Below the pieces are notes generated by a model. It worked only from the letters and a program-made list of their open reading frames with translations. It had not been told where the DNA came from and did not search any database. Position numbers and translations under genes: made by a program. Shown here in pieces: positions 1-11,851 of a DNA stretch of 64,000 nucleotides (position 1 is its first letter; every line of letters begins with the position of its first letter). Source of the stretch: Asanoa ishikariensis (GTDB lineage Bacteria > Actinomycetota > Actinomycetes > Mycobacteriales > Micromonosporaceae); the NCBI RefSeq assembly GCF_900107455.1, contig NZ_FNQB01000005.1, positions 248,001 through 312,000 of the forward strand, read 5' to 3'.

Positions 1-789
1 GCTCGTGGCCAGCAGCGAGCGCATCGCCGCGACACCGGCGGCGTGGCTGTAGTCGTCCGCGTCGACCACCAGGCGCTTGAGCGCCTTGCGGCCCAGCACG
101 TCGCGGTAGCCCGCCAGTCGCTCGGGCCCGCCGACGACCTGCGGGCAGGCGATCATGCCGATCCGGCGCCGGCCCTGGTCCACCAGGTACTGCGTCATCT
201 CGCGCGCGCCCTGCCGGTCCTCCGCGGCGACGTAGGGGATGCTGACGCCGTGCCCGGCCGGCCGCCCGCAGGCCACGGCGGGCAGCACGCCGCGGGCGAG
301 GTCACCGATGAACGGGTCACCGGCGTGGGCGGAGATCAGCAGGACGCCGTCGACGTGGCCGCCGCGCACGTACCGCAGGACCCGGTCCCGCTCGTCCGCG
401 CTGGACTCCAGCATCAGCACCAGGCTGAAGTCCTGCTCGCCCAGCGCCTGGGTGCAGCAGCGGAGCAGGACGCTGAAGTTCGGGTCCTCGAAGAGCCGTT
501 CCTGCGGTTCCGACAGCACGAACGCGATGGCGTTGGACTGCTTGGTGACCAGGCTGCGGGCGCTCTGGTTGACGGTGTAGCCGGTGGTCCGCATCGCCTG
601 CTCGACCGCCTTGAGCGCGCCCGGGCTGACGTAGTGCGCGCCGTTGAGCACCCGGGACACCGTGCCCCGGGAGACCCCGGCGACCTCCGCGACGTCGTCG
701 ATCGTGGGGCCGCGCCGCAGCGCCCGCCGCGCCGCCCCGCGCGACTTCGGGTGTGGCGAGGGGTCGGTGATGTCTGTCGCGTCGGCCAC
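1..789 (-). CDS. LacI-family sugar repressor (C-terminus beyond window)
   Basis: Partial gene of 263 codons; the reading frame is open to the left edge. The start is GTG at 789. Residues about 24-75 form a LacI helix-turn-helix (TIDDVAEVAGVSRGTVSRVLNG) followed by the hinge region (TTGYTVNQSARSLVTKQS). A periplasmic-binding-protein-like sugar-sensing domain follows and is incomplete here. The N-terminal tail of about 23 residues before the HTH is longer than usual. It is the last gene of the leftward uptake operon, 55 bases after the GH1 gene. CTGTGAGCG-type palindromes upstream of this operon, the VOC gene and the GH2 gene are the likely operators (inference). The function resembles CebR/BglR-type repressors released by a short oligosaccharide; the inducer cannot be read from sequence. 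Confidence 0.93.
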   Translation of the reverse strand, partial: MADATDITDPSPHPKSRGAARRALRRGPTIDDVAEVAGVSRGTVSRVLNGAHYVSPGALKAVEQAMRTTGYTVNQSARSLVTKQSNAIAFVLSEPQERLFEDPNFSVLLRCCTQALGEQDFSLVLMLESSADERDRVLRYVRGGHVDGVLLISAHAGDPFIGDLARGVLPAVACGRPAGHGVSIPYVAAEDRQGAREMTQYLVDQGRRRIGMIACPQVVGGPERLAGYRDVLGRKALKRLVVDADDYSHAAGVAAMRSLLATS

Positions 790-844
790 AACGAATCCTC
801 AGGCTGCGGTGGGTCGGGCGCGGTCAGTTTCGCACGTCGACGTT

Positions 845-2176
845 TCACGGGGGCGGCACGGCGTTGGACCGGGCCACCTGGCCGTACCAGCCCGCGCTGG
901 TCTTGGGCACCCGGGACTGGTCGGTGTGGTCGACGTAGACGATGCCGAACCGGGCCGTGAAACCCTCCGCCCACTCGAAGTTGTCGATCAATGTCCACAC
1001 GAAGTAGCCCCGCACGTCGACGCCCGCCTCGATCGCCGAACGCAGGGCCAGCAGGTGCCGGTGCAGGTAGTCGACCCGCAGCGGGTCGTGCACCTGGCCG
1101 TCCGCGCCGACGACGTCCGGGTACGCGGCGCCGTTCTCCGTGATGTAGATCGGCGGCAGCCCCGGATGGCGGGCGGAGAGCCCGACCAGCAGGTCGCGGA
1201 GCCCCTCGGGCTGCACAGGCCAGCCGACGGAGGTGACCGGCGTGTTCGGTGGAAGCACGGTCTCGGCCCGCAGGTGCCCGTCCGGCACGGCCCGCACCAG
1301 CACCCGCCGGTAGTAGTTGACGCCCAGGAAGTCCAGCGGGGCGCTGATGAGCTCGAGGTCCCCCGGGGCAACAAAAGAGGAGTCCAAGAGGCCAGGCGGG
1401 TACGCGCCGGTCAGGATCGGTTCGAGGAAGAGACCGTGGCTGTCGGCGTCGACCCGCCGGGCGGCCGCGACGTCGTCCTCGGCCGGACCGGCCGGTTCGA
1501 CGGGACTGAGGTCCAGGGTGATGCCTAGCTGACCCCCGCCGGCCCGCAGCCGTTGCAGGCCCAGCCCGTGTGCCAGCAGCAGGTGGTGTGCGGCCCGGTT
1601 GCGCTGGTCCAGGTCGCGGATGCCGGGTGCGTGGATGCCGCTCCCGTACCCGGCGTGGCTGGAGACCTTGGGCTCGTTCAGGGTGATCCAGTGCTGCACC
1701 ACGTCGCCGAGCGCGTCGTGCACGATGCCCGCGTAGTCGGCGAACCGGTACGCGGTGTCGCGGGCGGGCCAGCCGCCCCGGTCCTGGAGGGCCTGCGGCA
1801 GGTCCCAGTGGTACAGCGTCACGTACGGCGCGATGCCATTTTCCAGCAACGTTGAAACCAGCCGCCGGTAGTGGTCGAGCCCCTTCTGATTGGCGGCGCC
1901 CCGCCCGTCGGGCTGGATGCGCGGCCAGGCGACCGAGAACCGATAGGCGCTCAAACCGAGCGAGGCCATCAGCGCGACATCGGCCGGATAGCGGTGGTAC
2001 TGGTCGCAGGCGACCGCACCGGTGTCGCCGTTGACGATGGCGCCCGGCACATCGCAGAACGTGTCCCAGATGGACCGTCCCCGTCCGTCGGTGTCGGCGG
2101 CTCCTTCCACCTGGTAGGAGGCAGTGGCCGAGCCCCACACGAAACCGGATGGGAACGGCAGTGCTTCTTGCGGCAT
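845..2176 (-). CDS. GH1 family beta-glucosidase
   Basis: 443 residues, the normal size for a cytoplasmic GH1 (alpha/beta)8 barrel, with no signal peptide. Signatures: N-terminal FPSGFVWGSATASYQVEGA, acid/base Glu168 in TLNEP and nucleophile Glu347 in YITENG. It should hydrolyse beta-linked disaccharides such as cellobiose after import; GH1 enzymes often also accept beta-galactosides, so substrate is open. The ATG at 2176 follows an AAGGGCTGAG ribosome site and lies four bases after the permease stop, so it is translated as part of the ABC operon. The gene order (binding protein, permease, permease, beta-glucosidase) matches the Streptomyces cebEFG-bglC arrangement. Confidence 0.95.
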   Translation of the reverse strand: MPQEALPFPSGFVWGSATASYQVEGAADTDGRGRSIWDTFCDVPGAIVNGDTGAVACDQYHRYPADVALMASLGLSAYRFSVAWPRIQPDGRGAANQKGLDHYRRLVSTLLENGIAPYVTLYHWDLPQALQDRGGWPARDTAYRFADYAGIVHDALGDVVQHWITLNEPKVSSHAGYGSGIHAPGIRDLDQRNRAAHHLLLAHGLGLQRLRAGGGQLGITLDLSPVEPAGPAEDDVAAARRVDADSHGLFLEPILTGAYPPGLLDSSFVAPGDLELISAPLDFLGVNYYRRVLVRAVPDGHLRAETVLPPNTPVTSVGWPVQPEGLRDLLVGLSARHPGLPPIYITENGAAYPDVVGADGQVHDPLRVDYLHRHLLALRSAIEAGVDVRGYFVWTLIDNFEWAEGFTARFGIVYVDHTDQSRVPKTSAGWYGQVARSNAVPPP

Positions 2177-2180
2177 GTGC

Positions 2181-3089
2181 TCAGCCCTTCAGTCCGCCGG
2201 AGATCATGTCGATCCGCCAGAACCGTTGCAGGAAAAGGAAAAGCGCGATCAGTGGCAGGACGGAGAGGAAGACGCCCATCACCACCAGCGAGTAGAGCAC
2301 CGGTTGGCTGGAGCTCACGTTGAGCATGGTGAACAGCCCGACGGTCATCGGGAAGCGGTCGCCGTCGGAGATCATGATGTACGGCAGCAGGAAGTTGTTC
2401 CAGATCGCGACGAACTGGAGCAGCAGCAACGTCACCATGCCCGGCAGCATCGGCGGCAGCCCGACCGACCAGGCGAGCCGGTACTCGCCGGCGCCGTCGA
2501 TCCGGCCGGCCTCCAGCAGCTCGTCGGACACCACCGCGGTCGCGTAGATCCGGGCCAGGTAGATGCCGTACGGGCTGATGACGCTCGGCAGCAGCACGGA
2601 CCAGTAGGAGTTGACCAGGCCGAGCTCGGAGATCAGCAGATACTGCGGCACCGCGAGGGTGATCTGCGGAACCAGCACGCCGGCGAGGATCACGTAGAAG
2701 AGCACGTTCCGGCCCGGGAAGCGGTACTTGGCCAGGGCATAGCCGGCCAGCACCGAGACACCGACGGACAGCAGGGCGCCGACACCGGCGTACAGCAGGC
2801 TGTTGAGGGCCCACCGCAGGTAGATGCCGTCCTGGTAGCGCAGCAGGTGGGTGAGGTTGTACCAGAAGCCGCCCTCGAAGCTGGGCCAGAAGGAGAACGT
2901 CGTGAACAGCTCGGCCGGCCCCTTGGTCGAGGCGACCGCGACCCAGACCACGGGCCCGACGCAGTAGAGCGCGCCCAGCACGAGGATGGCGGTGGGCAGA
3001 AGTCGGCCGCCGCCGGGCCTCGGAGACCTGGTGTTCGACTGTTTCGTGCGTCGCGACGAGGTGGTCACACGGTCGGCGGTGAGGCTCAC
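2181..3089 (-). CDS. Carbohydrate ABC transporter permease (MalG/CebG type)
   Basis: 302 residues. A basic cytoplasmic N-terminus of about 30 residues precedes six predicted membrane spans, with the binding-protein-dependent permease EAA-like loop (ELLEAGRIDGAGEYRLAWSVGLP), where the ATPase docks. The C-terminal segment FLQRFWRIDMISGGLKG is typical of the MalG-type half of sugar importers. The GTG start at 3089 overlaps the stop of the upstream permease by four bases (GTGA). No ATPase is encoded in the operon, as is usual for actinobacterial CUT1 systems, which share one MsiK-like ATPase encoded elsewhere. Confidence 0.93.
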   Translation of the reverse strand: MSLTADRVTTSSRRTKQSNTRSPRPGGGRLLPTAILVLGALYCVGPVVWVAVASTKGPAELFTTFSFWPSFEGGFWYNLTHLLRYQDGIYLRWALNSLLYAGVGALLSVGVSVLAGYALAKYRFPGRNVLFYVILAGVLVPQITLAVPQYLLISELGLVNSYWSVLLPSVISPYGIYLARIYATAVVSDELLEAGRIDGAGEYRLAWSVGLPPMLPGMVTLLLLQFVAIWNNFLLPYIMISDGDRFPMTVGLFTMLNVSSSQPVLYSLVVMGVFLSVLPLIALFLFLQRFWRIDMISGGLKG

Positions 3090-4012
3090 TGGTCGCTCCT
3101 GAAGGCTCGGCGCTGCAAGAGGGTGAGCACGCCGATCGACAGTGCGAGCGTGCCCAACGCCAGCACGACGGAGGCGGCGGCCGCGGTGTGGATGTCGCTG
3201 TTGACGAACGCGTCGCGGTAGATCGTCATCAGCGGGACCCAGGTCGACGGGATGGAGTCGGACATCGGCTGGAGGGTGGCGGGCTCGCTGAACACCTGGA
3301 GGGTGGCGATGATCGAGAAGATGGCGGTCATCACCAGCGCCGGCGTGATGAGCGGGATCTTCACCCGCAGCGCGATCTGGATCTCGGAGGCGCCGTCCAC
3401 CCGGGCCGCGTCGTACATCTCGCCCGGGATGCCGCGCAGCGCGGTGAACAGGACGATCATGTTGAACCCGACGCCGCCCCAGACACCGATGTTGGCGACC
3501 GAGAAGAACACCGTGGACGGTCCGAGGAAGTCCGGCGCCGGCAGGTTCACCGAGGTGAGCACCGACCGGATGGGGCTGAGGCCCGGCAGGTAGAGGAAGC
3601 CCCACAGCAGGGACGCGATCACCCCGGGCACCGCGTACGGCAGGAAGATGCCGATGCGGGTGGTCCGCGCGAGCCGGACGCGTGGGGTGTCCAACAGCAG
3701 TGCGAACAACAGCGCGAGGCCCAGCATGACCGGCACGACGACGGCGCCGTAGCCGAGCATCCGGACCACCCCGTCGAGGTACGCCGAGTCGGTCAGCACA
3801 CCTCGGTAGTTCTCCAGCCCGACGAACTGCTCCACCCGCCGGCCGAACCCGCCACCGGTGACCCGCGCGGCGCGCAGGCTGAGGTAGACGGTGTAGCCGA
3901 TCGGGACGAGCAGGAACGTCACCAGGAGTACGACGGCCGGCGCCACCAGCACGAACGGGGCTGACCCGCCGCGCCGCCGTGCCGGCCGCCGGCCGGTGGA
4001 CAGTGCGGTCAC
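3086..4012 (-). CDS. Carbohydrate ABC transporter permease (MalF/CebF type)
   Basis: 308 residues with six predicted membrane spans starting near residue 18 (PFVLVAPAVVLLVTFLLVPIGYTVYL) and an EAA loop (EMYDAARVDGASEIQIALRVKIPLI). It pairs with the MalG-type subunit to form the membrane channel of a CUT1 sugar importer. It starts three bases after the stop of the binding protein and its own stop overlaps the next gene, so the three transporter genes are a single translationally coupled unit. The substrate is inferred from the GH1 gene to be a beta-linked oligosaccharide. Confidence 0.93.
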   Translation of the reverse strand: MTALSTGRRPARRRGGSAPFVLVAPAVVLLVTFLLVPIGYTVYLSLRAARVTGGGFGRRVEQFVGLENYRGVLTDSAYLDGVVRMLGYGAVVVPVMLGLALLFALLLDTPRVRLARTTRIGIFLPYAVPGVIASLLWGFLYLPGLSPIRSVLTSVNLPAPDFLGPSTVFFSVANIGVWGGVGFNMIVLFTALRGIPGEMYDAARVDGASEIQIALRVKIPLITPALVMTAIFSIIATLQVFSEPATLQPMSDSIPSTWVPLMTIYRDAFVNSDIHTAAAASVVLALGTLALSIGVLTLLQRRAFRSDQ

Positions 4013-4015
4013 CGG

Positions 4016-5377
4016 CTAAGCCCCCTTGACCTGGAAGCCCTGCTTCTTCAGGTCGGCCACGGACGCGGCCTGAAGCTGGTCGACCGCCGCGCCGAAGTCC
4101 GCCTTGTCCGCGATGGCCTTGGCGAACAGGTCGCTGTAGCTGCTGTAGGTGACGTTGACGTTCGGCGCCCAGGAGAAGCCACGCGCGGTCTTGGCGATCG
4201 CGGCGGCGTCGGCGTAGAACGTCGGCTGGTTGGGCATCATCGCCGGGGGAGCGGACAGCGCCGGTGACGACTGACCGCTGATCGCGGCCGGGTAGATCCC
4301 GCCCTCTTTGATCATCGCGGAGGTCGCCTCGGGGTCGGTGTTGAGCCACTTGACGAACTTCTCCGCCTGGGCCCGCTGGCTGGACTTGGCGGAGATCGCG
4401 GTCGCGGAGCCGCCCCAGTAGCCCGTGCTGGCCGAGCCGGCGTCCCACTGCGGCAGCGCGGTCATCGCCCACTTGCCCTTGGTGCCGGGCGCGACGCCTT
4501 CCAGCACGCCGGCGCCCCAGATGGCGCTGGGCCAGGCGAGCAGCGTGCCGTCGCTCATCTCCTTGTTCCACTCCGGCGTGTACATCGGCTTGCCGGAGAG
4601 GACTCCCTCGTTGACCAGGCCACCCCAGAAGGCCGCCATCTTCTTGGTCGGCTCGTCGTTGATGGTGACGTTCCACGTGCCGCTCTCGTTGGCCCACCAG
4701 TTGGCGCCGGCCTGCTCGGCGAGCCCGGCGAACCAGCCCGGGTCGCCCGAGGAGAAGGTGGCCAGGTAGGCCTTGCTGTCCTTGGCCCGCACCTGCCGGG
4801 CCACGGCTTCGAACTCGGCCCACGTCTTCGGGACGGTCAGGCCGTGCTTGTCGAACAGGTCGGCGCGGTAGTAGAGCATCATCGGGCCGACGTCCTGCGG
4901 TATCGCGTGCGTCGTGCCGCCGAACGAGGTCAGGCCCCAGGTCCCCTCGGTGAACTCGCCCTTGATGGTGCCGGCGAGCTCCGTGAGGTCGGCGGTCACG
5001 CCGTTGGTGATCAGCACGGGCAGGGCCTGGTACTCGGCGTGGATCAGGTCGGGTGCGTTCCCGGCGCGGTGGGCCGTGAGCACCTTCGTGATCAGTTCCT
5101 CGCCCTGGGCCTGCCGGCTGACCGACACCTTCTGCGTCGGGTTCTTGGCGTTCCAGATGTCGACCACTTTTTCGATGTTGGTGGTCCACGTCCAGAAGGT
5201 CAGGTTCGCCGGTGCGTCGGGGTCGCCCTTCGGCGGTGCCGATGCCTCTTCGTCGCCGCCGCAGGCGGTGAGCAGGGCCGGCAGTGTCACGGCGGCGCCG
5301 ATGCCGGCCACGCCGCGAAGGAAGGTGCGCCGCCCGAACGCCTGGGCGTCAACAGAGTTGGTCTTGTCGCGAAGCAT
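4016..5377 (-). CDS. Extracellular sugar-binding lipoprotein of the ABC importer
   Basis: 453 residues. The N-terminus has a twin-arginine motif (GRRTFLRG, about residues 15-22) followed by a hydrophobic stretch and a lipobox (LLTAC, Cys near residue 39), so it is probably a Tat-exported lipoprotein. The mature part is a family-1 solute-binding protein (NLTFWTWTTNIEKVVDIWN near the N-terminus). It captures the sugar outside and delivers it to the two permeases. First gene of the operon; a 16-base operator-like palindrome lies 36 bases upstream of its ATG, a position suited to repressor control. Confidence 0.93.
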   Translation of the reverse strand: MLRDKTNSVDAQAFGRRTFLRGVAGIGAAVTLPALLTACGGDEEASAPPKGDPDAPANLTFWTWTTNIEKVVDIWNAKNPTQKVSVSRQAQGEELITKVLTAHRAGNAPDLIHAEYQALPVLITNGVTADLTELAGTIKGEFTEGTWGLTSFGGTTHAIPQDVGPMMLYYRADLFDKHGLTVPKTWAEFEAVARQVRAKDSKAYLATFSSGDPGWFAGLAEQAGANWWANESGTWNVTINDEPTKKMAAFWGGLVNEGVLSGKPMYTPEWNKEMSDGTLLAWPSAIWGAGVLEGVAPGTKGKWAMTALPQWDAGSASTGYWGGSATAISAKSSQRAQAEKFVKWLNTDPEATSAMIKEGGIYPAAISGQSSPALSAPPAMMPNQPTFYADAAAIAKTARGFSWAPNVNVTYSSYSDLFAKAIADKADFGAAVDQLQAASVADLKKQGFQVKGA

Positions 5378-5412
5378 ATGTGCTCTCCTGAGATCCGGGT
5401 CGATAGCGCGGA

Positions 5413-5428
5413 CTGTGAGCGTTCACAG
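5413..5428. promoter_or_regulatory. LacI-type operator upstream of the sugar importer
   Basis: CTGTGAGCGTTCACAG is palindromic except for the two central bases. It sits 36 bases upstream of the binding-protein start and resembles a LacI/GalR-family operator with a central CpG. A perfect version is found upstream of the GH2 gene at 10101 and a weaker one at 5561. Regulation by the LacI protein at the left edge is inferred. Confidence 0.7.
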
Positions 5429-5560
5429 CGTCCAAGTCGGCGTGATCCGTTGTCAAGGCTCTGTTGCGGATTTGTTTCGATGCCTGGTGATCGCCGATCA
5501 TCTGCCGTTGGCAACGGGATCGTGGTTCGGGCGCGGGTGGGAGCGCGAACGGTGGCGGTG

Positions 5561-5576
5561 CTGTGAGCGGTCACGT
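5561..5576. promoter_or_regulatory. Weaker LacI-type operator upstream of the VOC/SDR genes
   Basis: CTGTGAGCGGTCACGT matches the operators at 5413 and 10101 in the left half-site and in TCAC of the right half. It lies about 50 bases before the VOC gene GTG start. If functional, it would put the rightward VOC/SDR pair under the same repressor as the divergent importer. Confidence 0.5.
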
Positions 5577-5626
5577 AGCCTGCCCGCACAAGCATTCGGC
5601 TACGACGTCCCCCGGAAGGCGGCGCG

Positions 5627-6453
5627 GTGACCACCGAAGCGATCCCCTCCACCAGACTCCACACCGTCCGGCTCGGTGTCCGCGACCTCGACCGGTCGAC
5701 CCGGTTCTACCGGGACCTGCTCGGCTTCACCGAGGTACGCGACGGGCTGCTCTCCGCCGGCCCCGCGCTGGTCGAGCTCACCGAGATCGGTCCGGACGGC
5801 ACCATCGGCGACTGGGTCAACGACGACCTCCAGGGCGGCGTCCGGCACGTCGGGCTGAAGGTCTCCGACGTGGACGATCGGATCCGCCGACTGGAGTCCG
5901 CCGGCGTCACCGTGCTCTCGCCGCCCGCCGACGTGCTGGGCGACGTCCGCATCGCGTTCTTCCTCGACCCCGACGGCGCGCGGCTCGAATACATCCAGGG
6001 CGCTCTGAACTACCAGGTGGTCCACTCGCCCGACCACGTGGACGCCGAGGCCGCCGACCTGCCCGGCCCGCGCGACGCACCCCGCTTCGACCACGTGGCC
6101 GTCACGGTCGCCGACCTGGCCGCGACGTTGCGGTTCTACTGCGACGGGCTGGGCTTCGAGCTGATCGGCCAGATCCGGCACCACGACGACCCGCGCGGGT
6201 TCCTGATGACCTACCTGCGGGCCGGGGCGGCGGTGCTCGAGGTGTTCAGCTTCGACGTGCCCACGGGCGGCAACCCGACGCCACCGGCCGAGGCGCCGCT
6301 CGTCGGCTTCCGCTCGGTCAGCGTGGCGGCCGAGGACCTGCCGGCCGCGGTGGTGCGGGCCGTCGCGGCGGGCGGCCGTCTGCTCGCCGACCGCGGCACC
6401 TCGGCCACCCTGCTCGACCCGGACGGCGTGCTGGTGACGATCAGGAGCCAGTC

Positions 6454-6457
<4 letters not shown>
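5627..6457 (+). CDS. Two-domain VOC (glyoxalase/dioxygenase fold) protein
   Basis: 276 residues with two vicinal-oxygen-chelate modules, about residues 9-127 (HTVRLGVRDLDRSTRFYRDLLGF) and 151-274 (FDHVAVTVADLAATLRFYCDGLGF). Metal ligand candidates are His12 and Glu122 (LEYIQG) in module one, and His153 in module two. VOC enzymes include glyoxalases, epimerases and ring-cleavage dioxygenases; the two-module architecture resembles extradiol or hydroxyphenylpyruvate-type dioxygenases, but I cannot assign a substrate. GTG start behind a GGAAGG ribosome site. Its stop overlaps the start of the SDR gene (ATGA). It may process an imported sugar-linked aglycone (inference). Confidence 0.85.
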
Positions 6458-10116
<3,659 letters not shown>

Positions 10117-10152
10117 AGAGCCAGACCTATTCGTGGCCCGACCCGGGGTCGG

Positions 10153-10773
10153 TTAGTTGGTGTACGCGGCCTCGAAGAAGCCGACCTCCAGCCGCATCGC
10201 GCGGCGGTAGACGGTGGCGGTGCGGGCGTCGCCGGCCACGGCGTACGTGTCCAGCAGCCCTTCCAACGTGGCGGCAAGCTCCTCGAACGCCGGGTCGGCG
10301 TACGTGCGGATCCAGTCGCCGTAACGGTCGTCGGGTTCGCCCGCGGCCAGCGACCGGCCGAGGTGCGCGTAGAGGCGCATGCACGGCGTCAGGGCCGCGC
10401 AGGTCTGGCCGAGACTGCCGAGCGCCGCGGTCGCGAGCAGGAAGTCCGTGTACGCGAGCGTCGCCGGAAGCGGCTCGACCCGGGCCAGGTCGATGCCGAA
10501 CCGGGCCGCGTAGCCCTCGTGCAGGCGAAGCTCGTCGCGCACCCCGGCCAGCAGGTCGGCGAACGCGTCGAACCCGGCCCGGTCCGGGCTGTGCGCGACG
10601 GCGAGGGCGTACGCGCGGGCGAACGACTCCAGGTAGAACGCGTCCTGTGCGACGTAGCCGGCGAACACCGGCTCAGGCAGGGTGCCGTCACCCAGCCGAC
10701 GGACGAACGGATGCGCCAGGGCGGACGCGGCCAGGTCGGCGTTGTCCTCCCAGAGCGTGGTGGCCAGGCTCAT
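10153..10773 (-). CDS. tenA: TenA-family aminopyrimidine aminohydrolase/thiaminase II (Cys type)
   Basis: 206 residues, typical for TenA. Conserved features: Asp in YVAQDAFYLESFARAY, catalytic Cys in LTPCMRLYAHLG, and the C-terminal Glu in LEVGFFEAAY. TenA enzymes hydrolyse thiamin or, physiologically, degraded aminopyrimidines for thiamin salvage. It overlaps the preceding TenA-like gene by four bases, so the two are co-translated. Last gene of the leftward cupin-TenA-TenA group. A role in breaking down a thiamin-like or other N,S-heterocycle alongside the adjacent monooxygenase operon is speculative. Confidence 0.9.
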   Translation of the reverse strand: MSLATTLWEDNADLAASALAHPFVRRLGDGTLPEPVFAGYVAQDAFYLESFARAYALAVAHSPDRAGFDAFADLLAGVRDELRLHEGYAARFGIDLARVEPLPATLAYTDFLLATAALGSLGQTCAALTPCMRLYAHLGRSLAAGEPDDRYGDWIRTYADPAFEELAATLEGLLDTYAVAGDARTATVYRRAMRLEVGFFEAAYTN

Positions 10774-11363
10774 GCCGCACCTCCGACCCAGAAGGCGGTC
10801 TCGGCCGCGGCGACCGCGGTGAACACGTCGTCGGCGTCGTCGGCACCGAGGGCCTGCTGCGCGGCCGACGCCAGCCCGGCGACATAGCCGGCGAAGGAAG
10901 GCGCGGTCCAGTGCTCCACGTACTCCCGGAACGCCGGCGCACCGGGGGCGGCGAACGCCCACGCGTCCAGGTACGCCCGCTCGATGGCCCACAACCCGAC
11001 CAGCGCCTGCGGTACGGGCGCGGCGTCCAGCCGGTCGAGCAACTCCCGGTAGGCCAGCGTGGCCGGCCCGGGCGCGGCGGCCAGGTCCAGCCCGTGCTGC
11101 CCGGCCCGGTCCTCGAACCAGCTCAGCTCGTCGACGAGCGCGACCGCACCCGCGGCCAGCACGGCCTGGGCGGGCCGGGGCGCGCGGGCCAACAGCCGCG
11201 CCTGGAACGCCAGCAGGTCGGCGACGAAGTGGTGGTCCTGGACCAGCCACTCGGCGAACTCGGCCTGGGGAAGTGTGCCGTCGCGCACCCCGGTCAGGAA
11301 CGGATGCTCGGTGGCATCCGCCCAAGCCTCGGCATGCCGACGCGGAAGATCATCTAGCTGCAC
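10770..11363 (-). CDS. TenA-like protein lacking the catalytic cysteine (TenA_E type)
   Basis: 197 residues from the GTG at 11363. The TenA helical bundle is recognisable: HPFLTGVRDGTLPQAEFAEWLVQDHHF near the N-terminus and ETAFWVG near the C-terminus. The position occupied by Cys in TenA_C proteins is within GLWAIERAYLDAW, with no Cys. TenA_E proteins are known to use Glu instead and to act on other aminopyrimidine substrates. Start choice is uncertain because no strong ribosome site is visible; an upstream GTG at about 11390 would overlap the cupin stop. It sits between the cupin and tenA genes in one operon. Confidence 0.82.
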   Translation of the reverse strand: MQLDDLPRRHAEAWADATEHPFLTGVRDGTLPQAEFAEWLVQDHHFVADLLAFQARLLARAPRPAQAVLAAGAVALVDELSWFEDRAGQHGLDLAAAPGPATLAYRELLDRLDAAPVPQALVGLWAIERAYLDAWAFAAPGAPAFREYVEHWTAPSFAGYVAGLASAAQQALGADDADDVFTAVAAAETAFWVGGAA

Positions 11364-11374
11364 AACTGGCGACT

Positions 11375-11851
11375 TTATCCAACGGGCGACCAGTCCAGGC
11401 CGTCGAGGTTGACGACGATCGCCTCCTGGGTGGTGCGGGCGATCACCACGACCGCCTCCGTGTCCGGATCCGGGTTCTCCTCTCGGTGCGGCACGAACGG
11501 CGGCACGAAGATGTAGTCGCCGGGGGCGGTCTGGACCCGGGTCTCCACCGGCTCGTCGCCCTCGAGTTCCAGGAAGACGAACACGGGCGTACCCGCGAGC
11601 ACGAAGATGGCCGTCTCCGAGTCGCCGTGATGGTGGTTCCCGGAGTTCGTCCGCGCGGGCACATGGGTCTGACCCATCCACAGATGGGAGGCGCCGACGG
11701 TCTTGCCGCTGACCGCCTCCCGCCGGCGCATCCCGGTGGTCTGCGAGGTCTGGTCGACCAGAGCGGCCGGCGCGATCCGGTGCAGGCGCCGGTGGAACGG
11801 GTCAATTCCTTCGGGCACGAGCACCCCGCTGGGCGTACGGACGACGGTCAT
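11375..11851 (-). CDS. Cupin-domain protein
   Basis: 158 residues with one cupin barrel. Metal-binding motif one is SGNHHHGDSETAIFVLAG (His cluster plus Glu). Motif two is PGDYIFVPPFVPHREEN. Such small cupins can be isomerases, dioxygenases or ligand-binding proteins; I cannot assign the reaction. The ATG at 11851 overlaps by one base the stop of the upstream tnpB (TGATG), and its ribosome site (AAAGGAAG) lies inside the tnpB frame. It heads the cupin-TenA-TenA group, and the transposon insertion has probably replaced its original promoter region. Confidence 0.85.
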   Translation of the reverse strand: MTVVRTPSGVLVPEGIDPFHRRLHRIAPAALVDQTSQTTGMRRREAVSGKTVGASHLWMGQTHVPARTNSGNHHHGDSETAIFVLAGTPVFVFLELEGDEPVETRVQTAPGDYIFVPPFVPHREENPDPDTEAVVVIARTTQEAIVVNLDGLDWSPVG

